DNA from: an uncultured Aquimarina sp.
GTDB taxonomy: Bacteria > Bacteroidota > Bacteroidia > Flavobacteriales > Flavobacteriaceae
Direction: 5' to 3'
DNA length: 64,000 bases
Assembly: GCA_947500545.1 (NCBI GenBank)
Contig: CANMSO010000001.1
Span: 186,001 to 250,000 of the forward strand
The notes under the pieces: generated by a model
The model's database searches: none
What the model was told of the DNA's origin: nothing
What the model saw: only the letters and a program-made list of their open reading frames with translations
Part shown: piece after piece, positions 1 through 8,724 of the stretch
Position numbering within the stretch: the first letter of the stretch is position 1
How the letters are laid out: each line of letters begins with the position of its first letter
Translations under genes and position numbers: made by a program

Positions 1-25
1 TAACCATACCAATCATTTAGTAATT

Positions 26-706
26 ATGAAGTATATATTATTAGCCGAAGATGATTTTGATTTCGGAAGTATCTTAAAACAGTATTTAGAGCTTCATGAT
101 TATAATGTAACCTGGGCTAAAAATGGTAAAGAAGCTTTAGGTAAGTTTGGTGAAAATCATTTTGATATATGTGTGTTTGATGTTATGATGCCCAAGATGG
201 ATGGTTTTACACTTGCAGAGAAAGTAATCAATATCAAACCAGAAATTCCTTTCATTTTTCTCACGGCAAAAAAAATGAAGGAAGATAGAATAAGAGGATT
301 AAAATTAGGAGCAGACGATTATATCGTAAAACCTTTTGAAGCTGATATTTTGGTATTAAGACTTCAAAATATTTTAAAAAGAACAGGCAAGTTTCTACCT
401 AATAAAAAAGGCATAATTGCTATAGGTCAGTATAATTTTGAGCCTGAGAACCATCAATTAAAATTTGGAAAAGAGTCTCAGCGATTAACAGAAAAAGAAG
501 CCATCTTAATTCAATATTTGTGGGAGCATAAAAATAATATGATTAAAAGAGAAGATTTGCTTAGTGACGTATGGGGTAATGATGATTTTTTCTCAGGAAG
601 AAGTATGGATGTATTTATTAGTAGGTTACGTAAATATTTTAAACAAGATCAGAGTATTACTATAGAAAGCGTAAGGGGAGTAGGACTTACTTTTAAAATC
701 GAATAA
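26..706 (+). CDS. OmpR/PhoB-family response regulator
   Basis: This is a DNA-binding response regulator of 226 residues. The N-terminal receiver domain (about 1-118) shows the acidic pair near residues 9-10, the phospho-acceptor Asp52 in FDVMMP, Thr80 and Lys102 in the VKPFE motif. Residues about 130-226 form a winged-helix effector domain (trans_reg_C type) that ends in the usual R-V-G-L core. The histidine kinase partner would be expected just upstream, outside the window. The next gene follows after only 31 bp, so the serine hydrolase and the two small secreted proteins may be cotranscribed. The family call is firm; the signal sensed is unknown. Confidence 0.95.
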   Translation: MKYILLAEDDFDFGSILKQYLELHDYNVTWAKNGKEALGKFGENHFDICVFDVMMPKMDGFTLAEKVINIKPEIPFIFLTAKKMKEDRIRGLKLGADDYIVKPFEADILVLRLQNILKRTGKFLPNKKGIIAIGQYNFEPENHQLKFGKESQRLTEKEAILIQYLWEHKNNMIKREDLLSDVWGNDDFFSGRSMDVFISRLRKYFKQDQSITIESVRGVGLTFKIE

Positions 707-737
707 TCAAATCAATCAAAATTAAAAAGCGAACTAT

Positions 738-1937
738 ATGAAATCATTAATTCACCTAGTAGTATTTCTAGCCATTTTCGTATGTCAATCACAGACATCA
801 ATTGATTCTTTGGACAGTGCACTTTCAAGAATTTATAATAATGGGCATCTTCAAGGTTTTGGAGTTGCGTTGGTAACACCTAATGAAGTGATATTTCATA
901 AAGGATACGGATATGCAGATGTGGCAACCAAAAAGCCATATACCTTAGAAACCATTCAAAATATTGGTTCTGTATCAAAAACGTTAATAGGAGTGTCTTT
1001 AATGAAGGCTATCGAAATGGAAAAAATAACTTTAGATACACCAATAAATGATATTTTACCTTTTAAAGTTGTGCACCCAAAATATCCTAATACTCCAATA
1101 TTGGTCAGGCATTTAGCAACTCATACATCTGGTGTTTTGGATACCCGAGCCTATCTAAAAAACTATGTTCTAGAGCATCCTGAGGCAATTAATGAATCTG
1201 ATTTTACAAAAAAAGAATACAAAGCAATAGTCGGTATGACTAAGAATAAAGATTATGATCTCGAAGAGTTTCTAAAAAATCATCTCATTGCTCAAGGAAA
1301 ATGGTATAAAAAATCGAATTTTTCAAAATATAAATCAGGTGAACGATATGAGTATTCCAATGTTGGATCTGCATTGTTGGCTTATATATTAGAAGTGGCA
1401 ACTGGGGTTTCTTTTATAGAATTTACACAGCAACATATTCTTGATCCTCTAGGAATGATGGATTCTGGATGGAATTATGATGCTATAGATGTGAATAAGC
1501 ATGCTAGTACTTATTTTTCTAGTGGGCACAAAGTGCCAGAATATAGTCTCATTACGTATCCTGATGGAGGGTTTAGAACCAATCTTGATGATTTCACAAC
1601 GTATTTTCAGGCTATGATGCGTGGATATTATGGAGAGGAAACAATTCTCAAAAAACAATCGTTTGCAGAAATGATGAGACCACAGCTTACCAAAGAACAA
1701 TTTAATACCAAAGAACTGAAGGGTAATTATGGTTTTTTTTGGGAAAGTAAACCTAGCGGTACAATAGGTCATGGGGGATCAGATCCAGGAGTGGTAACGT
1801 TAATGTATTTTAATGGAGGAAAGAAACTAGGTGCGGTTTTGTTTTGTAATACCGATATGGACGGAAGTAAAGAAGCCAAAAAGGATGTTATCCAAATTTG
1901 GAATCAAATTAGAAAATTTCAAAAAAATAGTCAATAA
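738..1937 (+). CDS. secreted serine hydrolase, beta-lactamase/penicillin-binding-protein fold (class C type)
   Basis: This 399-residue protein has a short N-terminal signal peptide and the three hallmarks of the serine beta-lactamase family: Ser78-Val-Ser-Lys81 (nucleophile and general base), Tyr206-Ser-Asn and His345-Gly-Gly. Members act as esterases, D-aminopeptidases or D,D-carboxypeptidases, and resistance to beta-lactams should not be assumed from the fold. It probably acts in the periplasm. It sits between the response regulator and two small secreted proteins with gaps under 35 bp, which suggests one transcription unit. The substrate cannot be told from sequence. Confidence 0.9.
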   Translation: MKSLIHLVVFLAIFVCQSQTSIDSLDSALSRIYNNGHLQGFGVALVTPNEVIFHKGYGYADVATKKPYTLETIQNIGSVSKTLIGVSLMKAIEMEKITLDTPINDILPFKVVHPKYPNTPILVRHLATHTSGVLDTRAYLKNYVLEHPEAINESDFTKKEYKAIVGMTKNKDYDLEEFLKNHLIAQGKWYKKSNFSKYKSGERYEYSNVGSALLAYILEVATGVSFIEFTQQHILDPLGMMDSGWNYDAIDVNKHASTYFSSGHKVPEYSLITYPDGGFRTNLDDFTTYFQAMMRGYYGEETILKKQSFAEMMRPQLTKEQFNTKELKGNYGFFWESKPSGTIGHGGSDPGVVTLMYFNGGKKLGAVLFCNTDMDGSKEAKKDVIQIWNQIRKFQKNSQ

Positions 1938-1954
1938 TCAAAAATCGAATAATC

Positions 1955-2392
1955 ATGAAAACACTAATTTTATTTGTGGCAAGCCTTATTTTGGGCATAT
2001 TATCCACCAAAGCACAGGAAACATCATCATCATCTAACTCATCAACCACAGTCACTGTAAGTGTTAATGAAGATGAGAAAAATTACTATCGATCTTTTGC
2101 TATTATAGATATGGATGATGTCTTTAGGATCAAAGTAAAATTCATGGAGTCGCTTCAAAATGATGTAAAATCTTATCTCATTGATCAATTTGGAAAAGAT
2201 AAAATGGTAATAGATTCTGATACTTATCTATGGAGCAAAGAAATAGATAATGAAGAATTATACGAAGTGCGACTTAAAGAAAATAAACTAAGGATTAATG
2301 TCAATAAAGAATTAGCATCAGATAAATTGCTTAAAAAGTTTGAGCAGATGGGTAAAGAACTAAAATCTTTGACTTCAAAAAAAGATAGTTAA
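1955..2392 (+). CDS. small secreted protein, paralogue of the next gene
   Basis: I do not recognise this family. The 145-residue product starts with a clear signal peptide (MKTLILFVASLILG, cleavage near the AQE at about 21-23), then a Ser/Thr-rich linker and a compact region of mixed charge. The layout matches the following 138-residue gene: signal peptide, Ser-rich stretch, a strand pattern, then a basic C-terminal helix with a DKLL/ADLV-type segment. This points to an old tandem duplication. It is probably periplasmic and cotranscribed with the response regulator and serine hydrolase upstream. No catalytic motif is visible. Confidence 0.8.
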   Translation: MKTLILFVASLILGILSTKAQETSSSSNSSTTVTVSVNEDEKNYYRSFAIIDMDDVFRIKVKFMESLQNDVKSYLIDQFGKDKMVIDSDTYLWSKEIDNEELYEVRLKENKLRINVNKELASDKLLKKFEQMGKELKSLTSKKDS

Positions 2393-2422
2393 TCAATCAA
2401 TCACAATCAAAAAACGAATATT

Positions 2423-2839
2423 ATGAAAACAATCATCTGTTTATTAAGTTTAGTATTTTCGGTTTCTACGGGAACTGCTCAAAAGTCATCAAATTCTAAG
2501 GTTTCTATAAATTATTCTAGTGATGAACCAGGAGAGAACAATTATAAGGTAAACATTTCTATATCTAATACTAATGATACATATACTTTGAAGGCTAGTT
2601 TTCCAATAGCTAAAACTGAAAAACTCAAAGAGTTTCTAAAAGATCATTTAGATTCTAAAATGACGAAAAATGGAACAGGGTACACTTGGATATATGCTAC
2701 TAAAGGGGAAATAGGATATACAGTAAAATTAAAGAAAGGGAAGCTTAATATTTTTATGGATAAAGAAGCTGTATCTGCAGATTTAGTTGAAAACTTAATA
2801 GATATGTTTAGTGATCTAAAAGATATAGTGAAGGAATAA
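2423..2839 (+). CDS. small secreted protein, paralogue of the preceding gene
   Basis: This unrecognised 138-residue protein has an N-terminal signal peptide that ends near TAQK (about residues 17-20). The mature part starts with a Ser/Asn-rich segment, followed by alternating hydrophobic/charged stretches and an ending similar in layout to the 145-residue protein just upstream. The 30-bp gap and the shared A-rich leader before both starts support cotranscription. It ends before a hairpin terminator at about 2863-2907. The function is unknown; a periplasmic binding or sensing role in this regulator-linked operon is only a guess. Confidence 0.78.
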   Translation: MKTIICLLSLVFSVSTGTAQKSSNSKVSINYSSDEPGENNYKVNISISNTNDTYTLKASFPIAKTEKLKEFLKDHLDSKMTKNGTGYTWIYATKGEIGYTVKLKKGKLNIFMDKEAVSADLVENLIDMFSDLKDIVKE

Positions 2840-2861
2840 TGCTTGTATCGTTTTATTGTAA

Positions 2862-2907
2862 GGGCATCGAACTAAAGTTTAATCTTAATTCGGTGCTTTT
2901 TTTGTTA
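2862..2907 (+). terminator. intrinsic terminator after the secreted-paralogue pair
   Basis: A seven-pair stem (gcatcga / tcggtgc, one G-U) with a long A/T-rich loop is followed by seven T residues. It closes the transcription unit that starts with the response regulator. Confidence 0.55.
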
Positions 2908-2990
2908 CGAATGATACTATGAGATCTATTTTGTTGAAATATTTCATTAAATATTCGTTATGAAATAACTAACCGTAACAAACTCATAAA

Positions 2991-5561
2991 ATGAAAAAAT
3001 TTATTGCTCTTATTTGCCTAATATTTTCTTTACAGGCATTTGCACAGAGATCCCAGAAACCATGGACTAATAATCCAAATTACAAGGAGAATTTTCAAAA
3101 AATTAACCAAGATCAAATCAATTTAAAGTATCTTAAAAAACATTTTCAAAAAACCAATCAGAATCTTAAAAATCCCTTGAAAGACCCAAAAACAGTATCC
3201 AAAGTAGTAGGTGGTATTTCATTTGTAAATGGAATAAACCTTGCTTGGATAGAGTACGGAAGAGATGTTGGGGTTGATCCCTTCTTTTCTAGTAATCAAT
3301 ATCATCCAGATCTTAATAAGTTTGGAGAAGTTATGGACTTTGTTAAAAGTAAAGGAGGTAATGTTGTTAGATGGTGGTATCATACTAATGGTTCTACAAA
3401 TCCAATTTTCGACAATAACCAAAAAGTAAAACGTAACCCGTCTTTTTTTCATGATGATGTCAAATCTATACTGGATTTAGCACAAAGTAAAGGCCTTAAA
3501 GTGCAAATCTGTCTTTGGTCTTTTGATATGTTGAAAGATCAATGGGGTGTAGATGCTTCAGCCAATAAAAAACTACTTACGCAAGAAGAGTATACTAACG
3601 CTTACATCAATAACGCATTATTACCTCTTGTTGATTCTATTGGAAATCATCCGGCTCTTTTTGCTTGGGAGATTTTTAATGAGCCAGAAGGGATGACAAA
3701 TGAGTATGCTGGTCATTGGCCGGGATTTAAGCAAAGGATTACAATGCCAGATATACAACGTTTCGTGAACAAAACGGCAGGGGCAATCAGAAGAGCGCAA
3801 CCCGGTGTTAAAATTACTAATGGTGCTTTAGGATTTTTAACCAATGTTGAAGATGCATCAAAAGGATTTTGGAATGCATACTCTGATGCTAATCTCCAAT
3901 TTCAAGGAAACGATCAAAAAGGATATTTAGATTTTTATAATATTCATTATTATAACTGGGCACGTTCCAAAGGTTCGCCATTTCATAATAATTATGATGC
4001 TAATAAAATTGATAAAGAAGCAATTATAGGAGAGTATTATCCTGATGATTTATTCTTTGGACAGCAAGGAGGGGATAACGATCATAATTTGCCTACTATA
4101 AGTGCAACCGATTTAGGAACATCCCTCTTAAATAAAAAGTGGGCAGGTTCTTTGGTTTGGTCCTGGACAGATAGGAGCTCATCTGGAGAAAGAAACAGGA
4201 TGGGAACAATAATAAAAAATATTAGCGATAATTCTGGAGAGGAAATTACAGAAGAAGTTGCCTTCAATAATGCATCTAGTAACATCGAGCCAAGTAACAC
4301 ATATACTTTCAATATTGATTATATAGCGGCAACAGATCGTGAAATTGTTGTTGAGTTCTGGGCACCGGATAGATGGTTGGGAGAAAATGTAGCACAGGTC
4401 CCTAAAGGAACCGGAACAAAATCTATATCGGTGAACCTTGCAAATCCTCCAGCAGTTGGTTCTGGATATTTTTATAAAGCTTATATCCGACCTGTTGGAA
4501 CCACTTGGCAAGAAGCAATTCATAGGGTTGAATTTACTGGTGTTACTGTTGCTGATGCTATAAATGATGAGGTAGCATTTAGTAGTCCCCCTTCTGTAAT
4601 TCAACCACAGAACTCGTATAGTTTTAATATAGATTATTCAGCGACTATTGATCGTGAAATTGTTGTTGAGTTCTGGGCACCAGACAGATGGCTAGGAGAA
4701 AGTGTAGAACGCGTATCTGCAGGTAGAGGAGTACAAGTTGTAACTGTAAATCTTGTAAATACACCGCAACCAGGATCGGGTTACTTTTATAAGGCGTATA
4801 TACGTCCGGTAGGAACTACTTGGCAAGAAGTTATACAGAGAGTTGAATTTAGAGATGTTACCGTGCAAACATCTCAGTTAATTGTAGATGGAACATATTT
4901 TATAACATCAACCCAGTCTAATCAAAGGATTTCTTCGAGATGGTGGGAGAATTATAATGCTAAAATGTATAATCCAGTAAACAATAATAATGAACATTGG
5001 GAATTTAAACATCTTGGCGATAATGTATATACGATAAAAGATAAAGCGTATAATAGATACCTGGAAGTTCGCGATGCGAAATGCAGTAATAGAGGAAATG
5101 TGATGTCTTGGAATAGTGCAAATGATGATCATCAAAAATGGAAAGTTATTGCCAATGGTAGCGATGTATATGCAATTGTACCAATGCATTGTCAGCAAAA
5201 GGCGTTGGATAGAGCAGGTGGGAACATAAATGCTAATGTACATCTATGGGACTTCACCCCATCAAACAATAATCAAAAATGGAAGATTATTCCATCTACA
5301 AGAAATAAAGAAAATATCGTAAGTACAAATAAGGATGTAGATGCCAAAATATTAATGTATCCAAATCCCGCTCAGGAGTTAATCAGTATAGTAGGTATAG
5401 AAAAAGGAGATGAAATTATCATTCATGATCTTTTAGGTAAAGTTGTGAAAAAGTCTATGGCCCAAGATAAGCAGGAAACAATTTCTATTAGAGAATTAGA
5501 AACAGGGTACTATAGCGTTTCTATTTCTGGAAAAATGCAACAAACGTTATTAAAAAAATAA
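2991..5561 (+). CDS. T9SS-exported GH5-like glycoside hydrolase with duplicated domain and ricin-type lectin
   Basis: This 856-residue secreted enzyme has several parts. It starts with a signal peptide (1-18), then a clan GH-A TIM barrel (about 75-415) with the proton donor in FNEPEG (Glu231) and a probable nucleophile in GEYY (Glu348), resembling GH5-type mannanase/endoglucanase proteins. Next come two copies of a roughly 100-residue beta-rich domain starting near residues 421 and 525, each with the VVEFWAPDRW core. A ricin-type lectin region (about 630-770, QKWK repeats) follows, and a T9SS sorting tail (about 780-856, with MYPNPAQE). It probably cleaves a beta-mannan or beta-glucan at the cell surface or outside the cell. 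No transporter gene is adjacent. The exact substrate is uncertain. Confidence 0.88.
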   Translation: MKKFIALICLIFSLQAFAQRSQKPWTNNPNYKENFQKINQDQINLKYLKKHFQKTNQNLKNPLKDPKTVSKVVGGISFVNGINLAWIEYGRDVGVDPFFSSNQYHPDLNKFGEVMDFVKSKGGNVVRWWYHTNGSTNPIFDNNQKVKRNPSFFHDDVKSILDLAQSKGLKVQICLWSFDMLKDQWGVDASANKKLLTQEEYTNAYINNALLPLVDSIGNHPALFAWEIFNEPEGMTNEYAGHWPGFKQRITMPDIQRFVNKTAGAIRRAQPGVKITNGALGFLTNVEDASKGFWNAYSDANLQFQGNDQKGYLDFYNIHYYNWARSKGSPFHNNYDANKIDKEAIIGEYYPDDLFFGQQGGDNDHNLPTISATDLGTSLLNKKWAGSLVWSWTDRSSSGERNRMGTIIKNISDNSGEEITEEVAFNNASSNIEPSNTYTFNIDYIAATDREIVVEFWAPDRWLGENVAQVPKGTGTKSISVNLANPPAVGSGYFYKAYIRPVGTTWQEAIHRVEFTGVTVADAINDEVAFSSPPSVIQPQNSYSFNIDYSATIDREIVVEFWAPDRWLGESVERVSAGRGVQVVTVNLVNTPQPGSGYFYKAYIRPVGTTWQEVIQRVEFRDVTVQTSQLIVDGTYFITSTQSNQRISSRWWENYNAKMYNPVNNNNEHWEFKHLGDNVYTIKDKAYNRYLEVRDAKCSNRGNVMSWNSANDDHQKWKVIANGSDVYAIVPMHCQQKALDRAGGNINANVHLWDFTPSNNNQKWKIIPSTRNKENIVSTNKDVDAKILMYPNPAQELISIVGIEKGDEIIIHDLLGKVVKKSMAQDKQETISIRELETGYYSVSISGKMQQTLLKK
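4251..4870 (+). repeat. intragenic tandem duplication of a beta-sandwich-like domain
   Basis: Two about 105-codon units inside the GH5-like gene encode closely similar domains. A 32-bp block is identical between them (4335-4366 and 4650-4681, offset 315 bp), which suggests recent duplication or gene conversion. Confidence 0.85.
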
Positions 5562-5580
5562 CATGTATAAGGCATAAAAG

Positions 5581-5614
5581 AAATGAGTCTTATCTATGAT
5601 GATAAGGCTCATTT
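5581..5614. terminator. bidirectional terminator between the GH5-like gene and rlmH
   Basis: A 14-pair stem (5581-5594 with 5601-5614, one G-U) with a six-base loop is flanked by a T run on the right. It lies between convergent genes and overlaps the last codons of rlmH. Confidence 0.6.
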
Positions 5615-6063
5615 TTTAATATTGTAAATCCTCTATACAGTTGTTCAACAAAAAATAAACGTATCATCTGATGAGAAAAGGTCATCTTAGATAATGCTAA
5701 CTTACTATTGGCTCTATTATATATACCTGGACTAAAACCATAGGGTCCACCAATAACAAAAACTAAACGCTTTATCCCACTATTCATATGTTTTTGTAGG
5801 AGTTCAGAAAAGCCTACAGAATCATATTGTTTTCCATTTTCATCTAGCAATACTATTATATCAGAATTTTCAACTTTTTCCAGAATTAATTTGCCTTCTT
5901 TTTCTTTTTGCTGTGATTCATTTAGGTTTTTAGCATTTTTAAGATCGGGGATAATTTCAAAATTGAATTTGACATAAAACCCTAACCTCTTGAGGTAGTT
6001 AGAAATAAGATCTTCTAATTGTTTGTTATCGGTTTTTCCAATTGCCAGTAATTTGATATTCAT
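5590..6063 (-). CDS. rlmH: 23S rRNA pseudouridine-1915 N3-methyltransferase
   Basis: RlmH is a SPOUT-class SAM-dependent methyltransferase. It methylates the pseudouridine at position 1915 in helix 69 of 23S rRNA on the assembled 70S ribosome. The 157-residue length is typical. The FVIGGPYGF segment (about residues 102-110) and the C-terminal SKMTFSHQMIRLFFVEQLYR block form the knotted SAM site characteristic of the family. It stands alone on the minus strand, convergent with the glycosidase gene and divergent from nadC. The annotation is firm. Confidence 0.96.
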   Translation of the reverse strand: MNIKLLAIGKTDNKQLEDLISNYLKRLGFYVKFNFEIIPDLKNAKNLNESQQKEKEGKLILEKVENSDIIVLLDENGKQYDSVGFSELLQKHMNSGIKRLVFVIGGPYGFSPGIYNRANSKLALSKMTFSHQMIRLFFVEQLYRGFTILKNEPYHHR

Positions 6064-6142
6064 TTTGCGCTAATTTGTAATAATTTTACCTTGAAGGTTA
6101 TTAAATTTTACATTCATATTTAAAAGTAAATAAAAATACATG

Positions 6143-6170
6143 GTACTTCTGACTTCGTACTTCCGACTTC
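6143..6170. repeat. two tandem copies of a 14-bp intergenic repeat
   Basis: gtacttctgacttc (6143-6156) is followed directly by gtacttccgacttc (6157-6170), which differs at one base. Each unit is itself built from two 7-mers (gtacttc, NgacttC). It lies between the divergent rlmH and nadC genes. Confidence 0.75.
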
Positions 6171-6202
6171 TTTTTTTACATTAGCAAAAATAACCATTCA
6201 AT

Positions 6203-7060
6203 ATGATTAGTGAAGCCCAATTCAATAAAGAAATTGATTTGATCATTACCAATGCAATTCGTGAAGATGTTGGAGATGGAGATCATAGTTCTTTAGCATG
6301 TATACCTGATTCAGTAACCGGTAAAGCAAAACTTTTGGTTAAAGATGAAGGGATTTTGGCAGGAGTAGAATTTGCCAAAAAAGTATTTAAGTATGTGGAC
6401 CCGAACATGGATGTTGAAGTAAAAATTGAAGATGGCTCTCCGGTAAAATATGGTGATATAGCCTTTTACGTGTCTGGAAGTTCTCAATCTATTTTAAAAG
6501 CAGAACGATTAGTACTAAACGCCATGCAACGAATGAGTGCAATAGCTACCAAAACAAACCACTTTGTAAAACTTCTTGAAGGTACAGGAACCAAAATACT
6601 GGATACTAGAAAAACAACTCCAGGAATACGTGCACTCGAAAAATGGGCAGTAAAAATCGGAGGAGGAGAAAATCATAGATTTGCACTTTATGATATGGTT
6701 ATGCTAAAAGATAATCATATCGATTTTGCAGGAGGAATAACAAAAGCTATAGAAAAAACAAAAAGATATTTACTAGATAGTAATTTGGATCTTAAAATCA
6801 TTGTCGAAGCGCGGGACCTTAATGAAATAAAAGAAATACTAAAAACGCCGGGAGTGTATAGAATTTTAATTGATAATTTCAATTATGAGGATACAAGAAA
6901 GGCTGTTGAGTTGATCGGTGACACCTGCCTTACAGAGTCTAGTGGAGGAATTAATCAGAAAACAGTTCGCGAATACGCAGAATGCGGCGTAGATTACATT
7001 AGTAGTGGTGCTTTAACACATTCTGTACATAATTTGGATTTAAGCTTGAAAGCGGTATAG
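6203..7060 (+). CDS. nadC: nicotinate-nucleotide pyrophosphorylase (carboxylating)
   Basis: NadC is quinolinate phosphoribosyltransferase. It converts quinolinate and PRPP to nicotinate mononucleotide, CO2 and pyrophosphate in de novo NAD synthesis. The 285-residue protein has the conserved LDTRKTTPGIR motif (about residues 135-145), GGGENHR, and the SSGGI and ISSGALTH phosphate-binding motifs near the C-terminus. A TACATTAG element at 6177-6184 is a near match to the -7 consensus. The YihY-type membrane gene begins 3 bp after the stop, so the two are probably translated from one message. Confidence 0.97.
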   Translation: MISEAQFNKEIDLIITNAIREDVGDGDHSSLACIPDSVTGKAKLLVKDEGILAGVEFAKKVFKYVDPNMDVEVKIEDGSPVKYGDIAFYVSGSSQSILKAERLVLNAMQRMSAIATKTNHFVKLLEGTGTKILDTRKTTPGIRALEKWAVKIGGGENHRFALYDMVMLKDNHIDFAGGITKAIEKTKRYLLDSNLDLKIIVEARDLNEIKEILKTPGVYRILIDNFNYEDTRKAVELIGDTCLTESSGGINQKTVREYAECGVDYISSGALTHSVHNLDLSLKAV

Positions 7061-7063
7061 AAT

Positions 7064-7987
7064 ATGTCAAAAACGGTTGAAGATAAGCTTAGTAAAATCC
7101 CTGTAATCAGTATTTTGGTTAAAATAGGTAAGAAACTTATTCTTCCTGGATTTGAAGGTTTATCTGTATATGACTTGATTGAAATCTATGTTATTGGCAT
7201 CATTAAAGGAACATTTTCTGCGAGAGCAAGTGCTATATCCTGGAGTTTTTTTCTATCTCTATTTCCGTTTCTATTATTTCTCTTGAACCTTATACCATAT
7301 GTACCAATAGATAATTTTGAAAAGAATTTTTTTGAATTTGTTAATGGTGCTTTACCTAAGCAATCATCAGAATTTTTTTCTGGGATATTTCAGGATATAG
7401 CATCCAATCCAAGAGGAGGGTTATTGTCTACAGTATTTATATTATCAATACTGTTTATGACTAATGGAATTAATGCAGTTTTTTCAGGTTTCGAATATTC
7501 TTATCATGTAAGTCTTAATAGGAATTTTGTTAGGCAGTATGCGGTGGCGCTTGGGGTTTCAATAATTGTGGCATCTTTATTGCTTGTGACAGTAATAGGA
7601 ACTTTATATTTTACATATTTAGTTGATAATTTGAATAAAATGGGAGTAGTAGACGACACTGTTTTTTGGTTAACAATAGGAAGATATTTATTATTTGTCT
7701 TTATGATATTTGTAATCATAGCCACATTGTTTTATTTTGGCACCTCAGAAGGAAGACAGAATAAGTTCTTTTCCCCGGGGGCTTTTATGACCACTTTTTT
7801 AATAATAGTTACAACATATTTATTTGGGATTTATATTGACAACTTTTCGAATTATAACCAATTATATGGATCAATCGGCGCAATGCTAATCCTGATGCTA
7901 TATCTTTGGCTTAATGCCAATTTATTATTATTGGGATTCGAATTAAATGCATCCCTTAATCAACTTAGAAAAAACTTTGACTCATAA
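7064..7987 (+). CDS. YihY/BrkB-family inner-membrane protein
   Basis: This 307-residue protein has about six predicted transmembrane helices and the family signature early on (ARASAISWSFFLSLFPF, about residues 46-62), followed by the GGLLST and SIGAMLILMLYLWLNA segments. Members were once called ribonuclease BN, but that activity belongs to another protein. Their real role, possibly transport or envelope function, is unsettled. The gene starts 3 bp after nadC, a pairing I treat as an operon without knowing the functional link. Confidence 0.9.
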   Translation: MSKTVEDKLSKIPVISILVKIGKKLILPGFEGLSVYDLIEIYVIGIIKGTFSARASAISWSFFLSLFPFLLFLLNLIPYVPIDNFEKNFFEFVNGALPKQSSEFFSGIFQDIASNPRGGLLSTVFILSILFMTNGINAVFSGFEYSYHVSLNRNFVRQYAVALGVSIIVASLLLVTVIGTLYFTYLVDNLNKMGVVDDTVFWLTIGRYLLFVFMIFVIIATLFYFGTSEGRQNKFFSPGAFMTTFLIIVTTYLFGIYIDNFSNYNQLYGSIGAMLILMLYLWLNANLLLLGFELNASLNQLRKNFDS

Positions 7988-8019
7988 ATATTAATACAAA
8001 CACTTAATAATACTTAAAA

Positions 8020-8583
8020 ATGAAAAAATTCAGCTTATTATTTTTTATCTTAATGTCCATTACTACATTCCAAGCTCAGACAGAAGTTGGTGATGCCACT
8101 CTTCCTAATACAGTAGAGTTTAATGGTGAAAATCTAACTATTAATGGAGCCGGTATCAGAGAGAAATACTTTTTTGATATTTATGCAGGTGGATTATACT
8201 TAAAAGAAAAAAGTAGTAATGCCAGTGCAATAGCAAAAGCAGATAACACCATGGCAATTAAATTACATATTCTATCCGGTATGATGTCTAGAAATAAAAT
8301 GGCTACTGCACTTAGAGATGGTTTTAAGAAATCTACAAATGGAAATTTAAAACCATATCAAGAAAGAATAGATAAATTTATTGGTTTTATTAAAGAAGAG
8401 ATAGAAGTTGATCAAATTTATGATATCGTTTATGAAAAAGGAAAGGGTAGTGTCATCTATAAAGATGGTAAAGAAAGAGGTTTTGTAAAAGGATTAGATT
8501 TTAAAGAAGCACTTTTTAATATTTGGTTAGGAAATAAACCAGCAGATAAAGGACTTAAAAAAGCAATGCTAGGTTCTTTTTAA
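8020..8583 (+). CDS. secreted chalcone-isomerase-fold protein, copy 1
   Basis: This 187-residue protein has a signal peptide ending near FQAQ and a mature domain of the chalcone isomerase-like type (Chalcone_3). The characteristic opening reads as a leucine/asparagine strand then LTINGAGIREKYFFDIYAGGLYL (about residues 37-60), and the ending is a FKEALFNIWLG motif. Bacterial members are not known to make flavonoids; fatty-acid or lipid binding has been proposed for related folds. It is the first of three paralogues within 2.5 kb. The nadC-yihY unit ends just 32 bp upstream, so it may be cotranscribed with it. Confidence 0.85.
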   Translation: MKKFSLLFFILMSITTFQAQTEVGDATLPNTVEFNGENLTINGAGIREKYFFDIYAGGLYLKEKSSNASAIAKADNTMAIKLHILSGMMSRNKMATALRDGFKKSTNGNLKPYQERIDKFIGFIKEEIEVDQIYDIVYEKGKGSVIYKDGKERGFVKGLDFKEALFNIWLGNKPADKGLKKAMLGSF

Positions 8584-8724
8584 GACGAAAAGCTTGTTTT
8601 TACCGATAAAAAGCATTTATTTTGTGATTTATACACGTTTTCATTATGCAAGCATAGTAAATTATGCTATAGTTGTTGACCTGGAAATTAGTTATTAACT
8701 ACCCCTATAAACCATAATTATAGA

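Noticed and set aside
738..1937. Beta-lactam resistance enzyme
   Set aside because: The SxxK, YxN and HxG motifs are shared by esterases and peptidases of the same fold, and nothing in the context points to resistance.
1831..2037. 68-codon plus-strand frame across the end of the serine hydrolase gene
   Set aside because: It overlaps two real genes in another frame and lacks any recognisable feature.
4179..4604. Minus-strand 141-codon frame inside the GH5-like gene
   Set aside because: It overlaps the coding strand of a clear multidomain enzyme, is Cys/Ile/Asn-rich in an odd way, and has no motif. It is a shadow of the real gene.
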